From Cytidiella melzeri (lineage: Eukaryota > Basidiomycota > Agaricomycetes > Polyporales > Irpicaceae), in assembly GCA_022592445.1 (NCBI GenBank), contig JABYQR010000131.1:47250-111249 (forward strand): a stretch of DNA of 64,000 nucleotides. The letters are read 5' to 3'. Below are positions 23,527-35,500 of the stretch, in pieces. Numbering within the stretch: the first letter of the stretch is position 1; every line of letters starts with the position of its first letter. The notes beneath the pieces were generated by a model. That model saw only the letters and a program-made list of their open reading frames with translations, had not been told where the DNA came from and searched no databases. A program made the translations under genes and the position numbers.

Positions 23527-23535
23527 CATATTTTC
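23527..23535. repeat. Right target-site duplication CATATTTTC
   Basis: Nine bases identical to those at 21513-21521, directly abutting the right inverted end. Confidence 0.85.
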
Positions 23536-26256
23536 ATGAATATACACCACTCTGGAAAAGGTTGACATTGTTTGCCTCACCAATATGGCCTGTTCTGTCA
23601 TAACTTTTCTGCCAAACTCACAGTCAGTTTTCTGTTCTTGAATAATGGCACATTTTGTCACTATTTTGCCTGATGGCATAGATTAAATGATTTGCTGAAT
23701 CTAATGGCTTTTGCATACCAATATCTCCATTTATCTTGGTGATCTCCAGCAAATCCTTTGAACTATGTTTCAGACAGAAAACAGAGACAAAATGTGCTGT
23801 TTTTCCAGGCCAGAGAATTGACAGTTAGTTCACTGGAGAAAGCACAAAAACCAGAGATTACTTTTGAGGCAAATATTTTCCAAAAGAAATACGTAAGAAA
23901 GTATATACTATTTTTCAATGCCTTTTTTGATAGGATATATGTAGCTCCTTACACAGTGACAGGTGGATCATGCCTCATGCCTGGAACTGCCATCCACTCC
24001 CTACTACTGAAGTCACGGGCCATGACTATTACTTTTGATACCACATAATGGCAAGTGTCTTTTTGGGTCTTGGGTTTGAGTTTCCTAGTAAGGCCTCTGC
24101 CAAGTTTTCCAAAATCATGTACAAGTCATGTAAGCGCACAAATTGCATGCTTTCAATGATGCACACCATGTAATGCTTGGTGCCTGTCTCTCTACACTAC
24201 ACCATCTATTAACCATCATAACTTCCACATCTAGCCATGGTTGCTATTGCAATTTGGTCACTGGGGTTTTTTTTTTTCTAGTGGATTTTGAACGTTCTAC
24301 GTCTTTGATCTTGCAGCCATTTGTCTTGCACCACTATCTGCCTTAGTCTATCCCACATTCTGCTGGTTTTGGTGTTGCTGGTTCATTTTGCTCTGGCCCA
24401 ATTAATATTACTGTTCCGCTTCCCGTATGGAGATTGTGAATAGTGGGATTTTGTTTTGGGGGGTAATGTACAGCTGGTGGTGCAGTGGTGTATGACGGGA
24501 CCTTTTGGATTGTGGGCAGGTGGTAGTTGATACTTGGGACCATCTGTAGGTGAAACAGACAATATTTATGGTTACAGTGGTTCCCTTGTGCTGTCATTGA
24601 CTGTTTATGTTCTAGTTCCAGACAGGCTGGATATACTCAGCAGCATGAACTCACCTGCCCGGTATGTCACTTTTAATCCAGTTGTGTTTATTTGTTCTGT
24701 TTTGTTTTTATGTTTGATGGTCAGTGTAGCTTAAATGCACATAATAGTTAGACCAGCTTGCTCCTTGCCCCTGCTGCCGAGAAGTTTCCTCACATGCATC
24801 TGCATGTTCAAATCCTACCCAGCCAGTCTCTAGGACTTGGAGTATCAGTGTGTATACCACATCTTCCCTAATTCTAGAACCTGGCCATCACCACTGTTTA
24901 CTGTTATTACCAATGAGCCTGGCTGAGGCACGTTGCAAACAGCAACAGAAAGACACACAGTTTAAGCAACTTCAAACTGTGTGAATACATAGGTACAAGG
25001 TGGTATTGGGTCTAGCTGCAGAGTAGTGCTACAACACATTGTTAAAATTATACAATACAAGAGAGGCTGACAGGGGTGAACCTAGCCAACACATTATGGA
25101 CTCAGATATGCACCTGTTGAGACACTGAGACATGCCCTACAACAAGAATAACCCCAAAGACAACACAGCCACCCACAAAGTGGCAATAGAAGTGTACAGG
25201 CGTTAGAACACAAAAGTGTTAATAATTGTGCAAGGTGGTCTAATAGGCCTAGTTCAAACCATTGCAGTGAAAGGCAATGAAGTAGAAATGTTGGATTTTG
25301 TAAAGTAAGTGAGCTAGGGGGGCAAACACTACATGTATCACGAGCAAAAGAGGCAAACACAGTAAAGTAGAAAGGTAATTGAAACTCAAACACAATCACA
25401 GAGTGAATGCACAAACGGTTGATAAACACAATGTGTGAAACATGCAATAAGATGAGAACACAGTGGCAACACAGTATGAGTCTGGAACACAAAATGTGGC
25501 TGCTAAGACAGAAAAATGGGTCACTGTAAAACAGATTTGCAGTGAAAGTAGAAACACAGTAAGCTCAACACGGTGAAGGTGAAACACAAACACAGTACAC
25601 AGTGAATCAATGCAGTATGAAACACAGTAAGAAGAAACAGAAGACTATACAAGACACGTAATAGCCTTTTGCGGCACTACTCATGGACTTCACCCCTATT
25701 GGATGTTCTTTTGTCTCCTGTCTCATGACTCCTTTGTAGCATGATTGCATCTTTTGTTTCATCATGTGGACACTGCCTTGTTGCCATCTTTCTTGTAGAA
25801 TATAACCCTTTCACCCTGGTTCTCTACTCCTCCATTGTGCTCTCATCATTGCACCTGGAGTGAGTATTCCCCCCATTGCTCTTGCATTATGCTGTATGCT
25901 CATATGCCCTGTTACCTAGTTAACTTGTCTCTGTGTGTACTAGGTACATTCTATATTCACATTGTGCTCTCATCATTGCACCTGGATTAACTCGTCTCTG
26001 TGTGTACTAGGTCCCTACAGGCTGCAGTGGATTTATGACAGCACATCTACTTCCTGCCTAAGTGACTACGTCCTCTTGACTTGTCATTAGTATATCCATA
26101 TATTGGTTGCTGCAAATATCTGAAATCAGTGCCAATTTTACTCCATTACACTTGTATGTTGTTATAACTAACGGTGTCACATGTCCTGCCTACCATATGT
26201 TGTTAGAATCTAACATCATACCCTGTCACAGGTCACACTCAGCCCCGCTGTGGTTG
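23536..26256. other. AT-rich repeat-bearing spacer
   Basis: About 2.7 kb of AT-rich sequence between two transposons, with no coherent coding. From ~25320 to 25640 the plus strand repeats AAACACAGT-like words irregularly. At 25834-26011 a direct repeat pair is visible: TTGTGCTCTCATCATTGCAC occurs twice, and so does CTCTGTGTGTACTAGGT. It is probably old transposon debris. Confidence 0.55.
25834..26011. repeat. Direct repeat pair in the spacer
   Basis: TTGTGCTCTCATCATTGCAC at about 25837 and 25963, and GTCTCTGTGTGTACTAGGT at about 25927 and 25993. A tandem duplication with subsequent divergence fits. Confidence 0.7.
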
Positions 26257-26258
26257 TA

Positions 26259-29200
26259 CTATTGGTGACCCAGAAGTGAGCTCAACAGTTTACTTTTGGT
26301 CCCCCATTCCTCCGTGTTCCTTTTTGCTCGGAGTTTTTATAGTGATGTAGTATGGTATATTGGCTATGGGTAGTCCATTTCTGCAAATATTTGGAGAGGG
26401 ATAAAGATGCTAGAAAAGGTCCGCACAAAGGTAACTTTTCCCCCGCCAAAATCTGAGAACTGTCACGGCAAGTCACGCACAAGTGCTCACATATGTTCGA
26501 ACTCAGCACATGCCAAACAATCTGCAAACTTCGTGGTGTTCACATGCACTGTGCAGCGTTTTGTTCGAGAGCTCCCTAGGAAAAAGTATTGTAGGAAAGT
26601 AACTACATACATGAATGATCTACAATTATAAAAATTATATTTGAAATGAGAGTAAAGGGATTATGCATTAGAAAGAGGTATCTACTACACCCCGCGGCAT
26701 AATCCTGTCCGCAGAGTCGCTACAGAGTTGCTACAAAGTTGCAAGGGAATGTTACTAACATCATCAATATGCGGTCGCTTTGACTGACTGGCCCGGAGGT
26801 CACTCGAGGATAGCGAAGATACTTCCTCCCTCTCGTCATGCACAGGCCGTTTCGAGGCGCGTTTGGAAGAAGGCCACAAACCAATGAAGCAGGAATCTGC
26901 ATGCAAAGCTGGCTCTTCATTGATGTGCGCCGTAATTTGTCCAATGAGCTGCTCTCGCATGCCAGCCTCATCAAGGTCCATGCACCACCCAATCTCAACC
27001 AGCATAGGGTGTTTCTGGTATGCCAACGCTCTGGTGAACAGCATGCCCTCATTACCAAGTTCTGCCTGTTGCCGTCTCTTCTCAAACTCGTTGTCATTCT
27101 TCTTCTGCTTGTTTTCCTCCGCTTTGTTCTCCTTTTCCGCCCGAGTTTGCTTCTGCTCCAAAGCCTTAGCACGGCCCTCCTGTGTGGTGACAACTCGACC
27201 ACCAACGGTAACACTGCAATCATTTGTTCGCTTGTCTCGTTTGGTAGTCAGCTTCCTTCGGAGGTTGTCAATAGCATGCCCCGCCAATAAAGCCTGTGCT
27301 GTTGCTTTGTCCCACTGAGATCTGGCCCAATTGCGCGGTTGTTTATACTTCTTTGCACGAGAGTTTGGAGACATGAGTTAGCTGGCCTCGTTGTTGGTGT
27401 CAGAGTCTGGATAGTGAGATATGACAGGTGTGCTCATGGCTGTAGAGGTGCATGTGGAAAGTGATGGGGTGGTGGTCACAGCTGAAGTTGACGGAGGAGA
27501 CAGGGTGGTAGACAAAGGTGCAGGCAAAGGAGGTGGTTCATCGGCAACGGTGGCAGAAGGTGCACGGCTACGTTGACGGGCTGCTCTGTGATGTTCTTCC
27601 TCAACGTCAGACTCTGTTTTGGACTTGTTGTCGGATCCTTCTTCTGATGATGATTTGTAGGCAGGGGTTGACATAGTCTGAGGTTCATCACCACTGGCAG
27701 ACTCAAAGATGTTGTCACCGTAGTCCACAGAAAAGCCTTCATGGAGATGGAGGGTGGTTGAGGTGGGAATACTTGGTGCAAAGTCAGATGCAGTGAACTG
27801 ATTGATGTCACAGCGTGGCTTCTTGCCAGATTCATCTGACACAAGACCAGACTTGGCAAACACCTTTTGGATTGTGCCTTCCTTAAAGGCTACGCTCCGT
27901 GCTTCCATGTACACGCGTACCATGTCTTTTGCTTGCATTGACTGTCCAGTCTCATCCAAAACATCCTGTGCATGCTTGTTCCAATTGCGTTTCAAAAGTG
28001 CAAACACTCCAACATTGCAAGGTTGCAGTCGGTGAGTGGTGTGAGGGGGTAGTTCCATAGAGAATGACATTGTTTGCAATAGCGTGGTCGATGATCTCAA
28101 GGGACGCGTGGGACAAATGTCCATTGTATACAAGAAGAATGGGTTTTGACGGATCTCCATGATCTTTGACCACAGGTACAAAGCACTTCTTGAACCAGCT
28201 CTTGCAGACAAAATCAGATGTCCAGCCATTCTCGGTGGTTGCAAGTCTATAGCACACTGGTTGAATTACTTGAGCATTCATTCTATAAGTGGATCAGGCT
28301 CACAAGATATTGTCTTTGTTCTTGAACCACTCCTCGCACATCTTCACCCCAGCAAAGACAAAGCATGGCTTCCCAGGAGCAGTGCCATCTCCACATACTG
28401 ATTTGAGAATTGTCACCAGTTCCAAGTCATTGCTCTTCTGAAGGTAGCAGCTTTTATTGGCGGCAGAGAAAAGGTACAGATCTCCAGTCCCTTTCTGACC
28501 GCCACCCAGCTGAATCCCAATCTCATCCATGTTGTGTATGTTCTCCCATGGGATGTCATGCTCATCAAGAACCGCCTGAAGCTGCTCAAAATGTGCGTTT
28601 GCATTGGTAAAATTGAACGCACAAGCACGCTTCAGATCCAGCCCAGATGGCCGCCCTAGGGTACATTCAGGATGTCGACGAAGGAAGCGGTAGACCCATT
28701 GTTGTGAAGGTTTACAGCCCAACAGTGCCTCCACCTTTGGGGAGATTGTTTGTTTCAACAGCAGCACTCCAGAAGCTCCCAGGTAATTGATGTATGACAC
28801 CAGTGTCTTCTCCTGCACAGTGTTAAGAAGTTGTTATCGGCTGTGTGCTGACCTCCGAGGCTTTGTGAGTCTATTTACTCAGCGCCATATGGCAACCCTC
28901 TTGCTAGGGCAGCCTAACATCTCTGCAGCATTGTAGGGGTTCTTGTATAGGCTACTCCGGATCCCTGCAGCACCTTCCTGTACCAAACTGCCATGGTTGT
29001 CGAGTTCCTTGACACCCTGGCGGTAGACTTTTGCATGAGGCTTGGGTCCCAAAAATTGTGAAAATAAAGTAAAATAAGGATTAGAGTATTAATCAGTATT
29101 CCAAAAGAGTGTCAAGTAGTTTCAGCTGGAGAACAATAGACAAAATGGCGAAACAACGCACAAAACCTGACCTCAGTACCTCATTGGCTAGTTACCAGCA

Positions 29201-29607
29201 CATGTCAGAGTTCTAACCCACAAGGAGGCATTGTCACGCTCGCCTCCACTGCCAAGAGCATACCTTCTACTATTCTTTCCAAATTGCTCAGAAATACAAA
29301 CTGGTATTTTTCCGTGATAGTATATACCAATGTCAATGTACTCTGTGATTTTTGGGCCAAAATATACACTGGTGCTGCCTCAGTAAGCGCATCAATCACA
29401 GTTCACTCATGAACTGCATGCAAAATTGAGGTATTTGGTTTTTCTATCCTCGCAGAGCTGCTCTTTTTATACCAAACTTTGTACACAATGTCTAGTAGCA
29501 TAAATACATCTGCCTGTTTTTTTTGGAGGAAGTTGAGTAGGGGAAGTACCTTCCTGAGAAAATAGTTCACTTCCTGTCCCCAGTTTACTTCTGGGTCATA
29601 GTAATAG
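26259..29607. mobile_element. Pogo-type (Tc1/mariner superfamily) DNA transposon, decayed
   Basis: The inverted ends read CTATTGGTGACCCAGAAGTG (26259 onward) and, on the opposite strand, CTATTACTATGACCCAGAAG (from 29607). Both are flanked by TA (26257-26258 and 29608-29609), as expected of the superfamily. Between them a minus-strand pogo transposase with CENP-B-type HTH and a DDE_1 domain is present but broken. Length is about 3.35 kb. The right end lies only 7 bp from the next element. Confidence 0.7.
26685..29042 (-). pseudogene. Pogo transposase (HTH plus DDE_1), broken
   Basis: Read right to left. The N-terminal HTH region at ~29042-28856 contains KEL, GSLVQEGAAGIRSSLYKNPY and GCPSKRVAIWR. 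The central part, 28818-28300, contains KPSQQWVYRFLRRHPE and the first catalytic aspartate in NMDEIGIQLGGG. In the next piece the expected DGH motif reads VYNGHLSH. After a one-base frame change near 28070, LPPHTTHRLQPCNVGVF follows, where LQPLDVGVF is usual. Both later catalytic aspartates therefore appear as asparagine (G-to-A type changes). A TAA at 27378-27380 interrupts the C-terminal region, which continues in the same frame from 27374 to 26685. Frameshift, nonsense codon and lost catalytic residues make activity very unlikely. Confidence 0.8.
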
Positions 29608-29934
29608 TACAGTACAGTAGCGGCAAAAAGTCTTGCAACACCGCAAGCTTGCAACTTTTTTCTCACCATTTGGGCTCAATACCACATTTTTTGATCAATC
29701 CTTTTTTATACATGGAGTATAGTATCTAAAGATTATGTATATAATGAAACAAATGAGTACCTTCTCGCATATGATACATTGTACACAATCTGCGCTGTCA
29801 CGGCGCTAAGGGCCCGTTGCACGCACCACCACTATTTGGTTTTGTTTTGATTTTAGATATTTCCACTTTGTTATACAACCTCAGACTTGTGCTTTTTTTC
29901 ATACTACCCACTCTCCCAACCCTAGACCACACCT

Positions 29935-30536
29935 ATGGTGCACTGTGCCCCTACCAAAAAGGTCCAAATTTGGACTCTGCACAATGAAGGTGTCAGTGTG
30001 GCTGACATTCACAAGAAAGTCTCTGACCAATGGTCCACCATCTATCGCACCATTGAAAACCTATCCCACAATCCCAATTCCTATGCAAAAAAATCAAGAC
30101 AGGTTGTCCTTGCATTTTACAAGACTGCAATCTCTGTCACACCACTTTAATCCTGGCACGACAAGAGGCCTGCAACGCTACAGGCCTGCAGCGCAAGGCA
30201 TTTCCACACATGTCTGCCTGAACAATGTGTCAAAACCATGCAGAGATTGGGCTGAAGGGTTATGTGCATTGACAAAAGCCATTCCTGTCTGTATCTCAAA
30301 AGAAAAAGCAGAAAAGGTGGGCTGGACATGCAACTAGATGGGGGCAAAAAGAGTGAGGGGTAATGGTGTTCTCAGATGAATCCAAAATCAATCTGTTTGG
30401 CTCAGATTGCAGGGATTACTACTGAAGAAGACAGGGCAAGGAGTTTTGAACTGGAATGTGCAGAAGATGGTGAAGCACAGGGTGGGAAGTATTGTGGTGT
30501 GGAGATGCATCATGTCAAAGAGACAAGGAAGGCTAC
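29935..30536 (+). pseudogene. Tc1-type transposase, 5' part
   Basis: Starts at 29935 with an HTH segment (KKVQIWTLHNEGVSVADIHK) of the Tc1 type. Coding then drifts through frame changes and resumes near 30370 with the first catalytic aspartate (VFSDESKINLFGSD). An in-frame TGA follows where tryptophan is usual. The segment NWNVQKMVKH ... SIVVWRCIMSK runs up to the Copia insertion point at 30536, inside the expected GRL-H sequence. It is inactive as it stands. Confidence 0.8.
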
Positions 30537-30664
30537 TGTCAGTTGGTGACACGCAAGGAGATACGAAGTGAGGAGGAGACGGTAACGGGAGGCGCATCAA
30601 CGCCGAGAGTCGGTCGGATTACTATATCTCTTGCTTACCCTGTGCCAGACCCTTGTGTTTGACA
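30537..30664 (+). repeat. Copia left LTR, internally deleted (128 bp)
   Basis: Matches the right LTR at both ends but lacks about 112 bp from its middle, including one of two copies of CTCTTGCTTACCCTGTGCCAG. Confidence 0.88.
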
Positions 30665-30677
30665 GGTTATGAGCCCC
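30665..30677 (+). promoter_or_regulatory. Copia primer binding site (half initiator tRNA-Met type)
   Basis: GGTTATGAGCCCC directly follows the left LTR. It is complementary to the anticodon stem-loop of initiator tRNA-Met (GGGCTCATAACC). Copia of Drosophila is known to prime from an internal fragment of this tRNA, so the position and sequence fit. Confidence 0.75.
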
Positions 30678-30766
30678 GTCTGCACATAATAGCATCAGAC
30701 TTTTAGCTCGTAGCGTCTCCAACATCATTCTATTCATCACTTGCCCCTATCATCCAATACATCGAC

Positions 30767-31894
30767 ATGTCAAATCTATCCAACACCGATTCATCTAAGA
30801 GCAAACTTCCTAAACTCGAGGATGATGAGAACGTTAATTCATACGGAACTTGGACCATGCAAGTCGAAGCGAAATTAAGGGCGATGCATCTATGGAAATA
30901 CATTGAGGGATCCGAATCTATACCGCCCAATGTACCCAAGCTTTGAAGGACATATGAAGAAGAAGTTGAACACCCGGAGACAGGAGAAATCATTAGAGGC
31001 ATCAGAAGGGGGAATGAGGACGCTGTAGAGGAAGCGGTGAAGGAAGCCGAGCCATGGTATGACACGAACATGACTGCAGTCGCACTACTGCTTGAAGCGA
31101 TTCCTCGTGCGAAAATTCACTTGATTGGACGTACCAGAACTGCGAGAGAAGCGTGGAGAATCCTTCGGACTGAATATCGACCAATCAACAACCTCCGTGC
31201 CACATTGTTGCATCAGAAACTCATGAGTTTCACGTGCAAAGAAGACATGATTGTCAGTAAATGGGTTGACAGGATCCGAACTATCTACACGGATCTCTGC
31301 GATCAAGATCCAAACCGACTTTCTGATAACAATTTTGTAACCACCATCGCGGATCTCATCCCAACCAATGATAGCTGGCAAATGTTCTCTCGTTCACTCC
31401 ATAGCGACATGGCCGAGGCGTACGCTGCAGGGAAACCCATGTCCTCATCCAAGGTCATCGAACTCATTAAGGAGGAAGACTGGGCGCAAACCAAGAACGA
31501 CTCTGAAGTTATCGCTCAAATCTATGAAACCGCCGGTATATATCGGAAGCGCCCTGCAGTCTCGGCCGCAATAGTGAGCCAAGCGGACGGTAACAAATCT
31601 AAGAGAGCGACTGAATGGTGCAACAATCCGGAGTGTGACAGTCCCCGAGGCCATTTATCGAAGGACTGTCTGGCATATGGTGGAGGAAAGTGCGGCCAAT
31701 ACCCTGAATGGTGGAGATTCCGTCGAGATATTCATCTTCCACGTTCACAAAGATCAAAGTCGCGAAACATCTCAAAGAAATTCACGAAGAAAGACAACCC
31801 CAACGCGAATACAGCGGCCAACACTGACACGGAGACAAGGCTCGACGTGACAAACAGGGACACGAAGTGGATGACGACGAAGTGGTGGTGGTAG
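30767..31894 (+). pseudogene. Copia gag polyprotein region, interrupted
   Basis: The ATG at 30767 opens SNLSNTDSSKSKLPKLEDDE. A TGA at 30944-30946 breaks the frame, which otherwise continues with typical gag sequence (VNSYGTWTMQVEAKLRAMHL before it; ARTAREAWRILRTEY and KLMSFTCKEDMIVSKWVDRI after it). A zinc-knuckle-like CNNPECDSPRGHLSKDC lies near residue 290. The frame ends at 31894; the +1 frame continues EVDDDEVVVVGVKLNTFTS up to the foreign LTR, so either a frameshift mutation or a gag-pol frame change lies just before. Confidence 0.82.
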
Positions 31895-31938
31895 GCGTGA
31901 AGCTCAATACTTTCACCAGCTATAAACCTTATGCAGAT

Positions 31939-32566
31939 GTCTAGCCCAGTAAAGACCAAGTTAGTATTCTGACTACCAGCTATGTAGTACAGAGGGGATT
32001 TGCTTACCTAGCCCAGTAAAGACCAAGAGGTCGAGATGGGGGCTAGGAGCATACATGCAGCAGTATATATAGACTTCAGGGACCTGCGCACAGACCATGT
32101 TAAGGGCAGGCTTTGCAAGAAGCCGTGTGAACAAAGAACAAAAGAACTACCTAAAGGAGAACAATAGCTATTGTCTAGACCTTGCCAAGAACTCTACCCG
32201 TGAGAGAATCTATCTAAAAGGAGACCAACTATTGTATTCCATTCCCACACCTGTGAGAACATCCTTCCATAAAGAGAACAATAGGGAAAGAACAATAAGG
32301 AGCCCATGTGGACGGTATCTATGACGTCAAACCCTAGCTATGGGCTGAGCCATGTGCTTGTAGCCATGTGGTCTTACTTAAGCTAAGTCACATGCCAATG
32401 TGACGTAGTAGCAAGTAATGTGACCGTGTGGAGCGTCTAAGCCACGTGATACGGGCACTTAATAGACGTGCAAAGGAGTTTATGCAGAGAAGGTTGCAAC
32501 TGGGTTGCAGCCCGGAGTTTTACAGATAAAAACAAGAGGTAAATTGCGAAAATTAAGGGCTAGTCA
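31939..32566 (-). repeat. Foreign LTR (Gypsy-type, reverse orientation) inside the Copia
   Basis: A ~628-bp block separates gag from protease. On the minus strand it begins TGACTAGCCC and ends GGGCTAGACA (inverted termini), and it contains a TATATATA box. Downstream of the box a CTTGGTCTTTACTGGGCTAG motif occurs twice. The Gypsy LTR at 60.8 kb has the same plan: TATATATAG, then CTCTGTCATTTGCACTGCTAG twice. No clean target duplication was found, so the insertion or its edges may be rearranged. Confidence 0.55.
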
Positions 32567-32574
32567 GGCCATCC

Positions 32575-35500
32575 ATGACAAACACAACCACGGCCAACGC
32601 GGTCGACACCAATACTGCCATAGATGCCAATGCCGCAGTGATACTATCCCAAGACAGCGTCTACGCGTTTAACGCCACTGCCGGAGACGACCCAACATAC
32701 AGCATCAAATGTCACAACGCGGCGTTGGCTGACGAATCTGATAGGTCCAGCGCGGTATACCACGATTCGGGGGCCAACCGTCATATCTTCTTCGATCGTT
32801 TGGTATTCAAGACGTACCGTACCATCAATGCTATCACTGTCCGAGGTTTCGGCTCCGGACTAACCACATCTGCTGTTGGAGTCGGCGATGTGTATCTCAA
32901 AACTGAAGTCAACGGTGTGACAGGCACCATTTAATTATCCGACGTGCTACATGTTCCAGGTGCGCGGATGAACCTCATATCTCAAGGGTGTCTTGAACGC
33001 CGTGGTGTCAGATCAACCACAAACAACGGCGATCTGTCCCTGAACTTCAACGGGTCCATAGTCATGACCGGACGACTGAATGACAACAACCTCTATCGCC
33101 TGAACGTACGTCCCTTGCCACGCAACCTTGTTGACCAGATTTCTTCCGTTCCGCCTCACAAATCTGCCCACCTCATTGATCGCATCTCGGACGCACTCGC
33201 AGCCACCACATCGATCCGTACTGTCACACCAGATTTTTACACCGCCTACTAGGTCATACAGGCGTTAAAGGGCTATCTCCAAGGAGCACCGGAATCCATG
33301 TCTCTCCCAAACCTACAGCCCACCACGCATGCGAGACATGTGCACGCGCCAACATCAAACGACTTCCCTTTCCAAAATCCTCAACTCTCAGAGCTGATCG
33401 CGTACTATACCGTATCTATCTCGATATATGCGGCCCCCTTCCAACTGGCTACGGTGGTGTGAGATACTTCATGCCATGCGTGGATTGCCACTCCCGGTGG
33501 AGGGTAGCCTTGTTTCTCAAGACAAGGTCGGAGGCCCTACGCGAATTCACGAAATACAAGATAGCAATGGAAAAATTCACCAGACAGCAACTCGCTGTCT
33601 TGCGACTGGACAACGCACCCGAACTTATCCAAGGCGACTTCCGCGCATACTGTGAACGCGAAGGGATAACATACAAGAAGATCATACCAGACGCATCACC
33701 GCAGAATGGAGTTGCAGAGCGAACGAACTGGTCTCTCGCATCTATGGCCCGTGCCATGCTCATCGGCAGCGCGCTCTCAGACTTCTTCTGGCCACTAGCT
33801 GTGCAATGCGCAGCCCATATCCTAAACCGCATCTCGACTAGCGCACTCCCTCCTAACTTGACACCATACCACATCTGGTACAATTGCGATCCAGACGTCT
33901 CGCACTTCCGGGTCTTTGGCACTCGCGTTATCTGCCAAAAGATGGACTCAGATTCACTCAACAAAATTCAACCTCGGGGAGAAGAAGGCCGATTCGTGGG
34001 TTACGCACAAGACGCCAAAGGCTACCTAGTGTGGTTCCCGGACGCACGCACTGTACGATCGCACCGTGATGTCGTCTTCCTCGACGACACAAACCCCTCG
34101 CCTACGCGCAACAAAAGTCCCTCTCCACTATGGGACGACGTACTCATGCCAAACGATGGCCGATACCTTGACCATACCGTCGACGCCAACACGCGGGACG
34201 AGTACGTACAATCCAAACACCAACCGTGTATTGAGTCTGACCATATCTCCGTTAGAGATTTGTCCACGCCTCAGCCGTACGCTGAGGAGACTCTTTGTGC
34301 CCCGTTAGGGCGAGTTCCATCTGAACTCAATATTCGTTCCCCGTCTGGGCGAGTTCCATCTGAACTCAGTGCTCCGTATGAGCAGGCTCCGTTAGAGCCT
34401 AGGACCCCGTTAGGGTCTGTTCCTGCTGAGCCATTGGACGGTGAGAGGGACATTCGGCCGGTGCGTTCGCGGAGGCTACCGACCAGATACATCGAAAACA
34501 ACCTCGAGTATTCGAACGAGGGGGGGTTGAGCATAAACGCTCTCACACACGAGATTGAGCTTACCGATCCGACCGTGTCGCAAATTCACCACGCATTGTC
34601 CTCTTCCTCCAGCAACCGCAAATCTCAACTACCAATTGCTGACGCAAATGCGAAAGACCCTCGTACAATTGCCGAAGCTGAACGTGGAGAATACTGGGAA
34701 CACTGGCTGGCCGCAATCCACGAGGAGCTCGAAGCTCTACGAGAAAAGGGTGTCTACGAGGATGTCGACAATGTCCCTCACGGTCGAAAACCGGTAGACT
34801 CGAAGTGGGTACTTCACCTCAAGAGGAACGCCAACGGCCACATCGCCAGGTTCAAGGCCAGACTGGTGGCGAAAGGGTTCACTCAAATCCCCGGACAAGA
34901 CTTTACTTTCACATTCGCCCCTGTTGCCCGCTGGGACTCGATACGCACCATCCTGGCAATATCCGCCCGTGACAACCTTCATCTGCGCCACATCGACATC
35001 AAAACTGCATTCCTCAACGGTCCGCTCGCCGAAGAGATCTACATGAACAAGCCCTCGATTCTAGGGAACGGCTACTGACGTCTTCGAAAGGGTCTATACG
35101 GCTTGAAACAAGCAGGCCGGTCTTGGTATCTCGAATTCAACAAGAAATACCACTCTCTTGGCTTCACGCGGTGCGAGTCCGACTGGAGCGTTCACGTGCG
35201 CAACATAAACGGATCCAAAGTGATGTCTGCTACAAGTGTTGACAACATCCTACTGGCGACCTGCACAGAAGACGAGTCAGATTCGATCACACATGGACTC
35301 AACGGCCTCTTCGACATCACAGACAACGGGGAGGTCGATTGGTTATTAGGTTGCAAGGTGACGCGCAATCGTACGAGACGGTCCATCACTCTCTCGCAAG
35401 AAACATACACACTATCAATTCTTCGACTGTTCGATATGGAATTCTGCAACGCCGTCTCTACGCCATTACCAACAAAGACCATCTTGTCACGAGAGGAAGC

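Noticed and set aside
24343..24734. Proline-rich and hydrophobic short frames in the AT-rich spacer
   Set aside because: Short, overlapping on both strands, no codon bias or domain.
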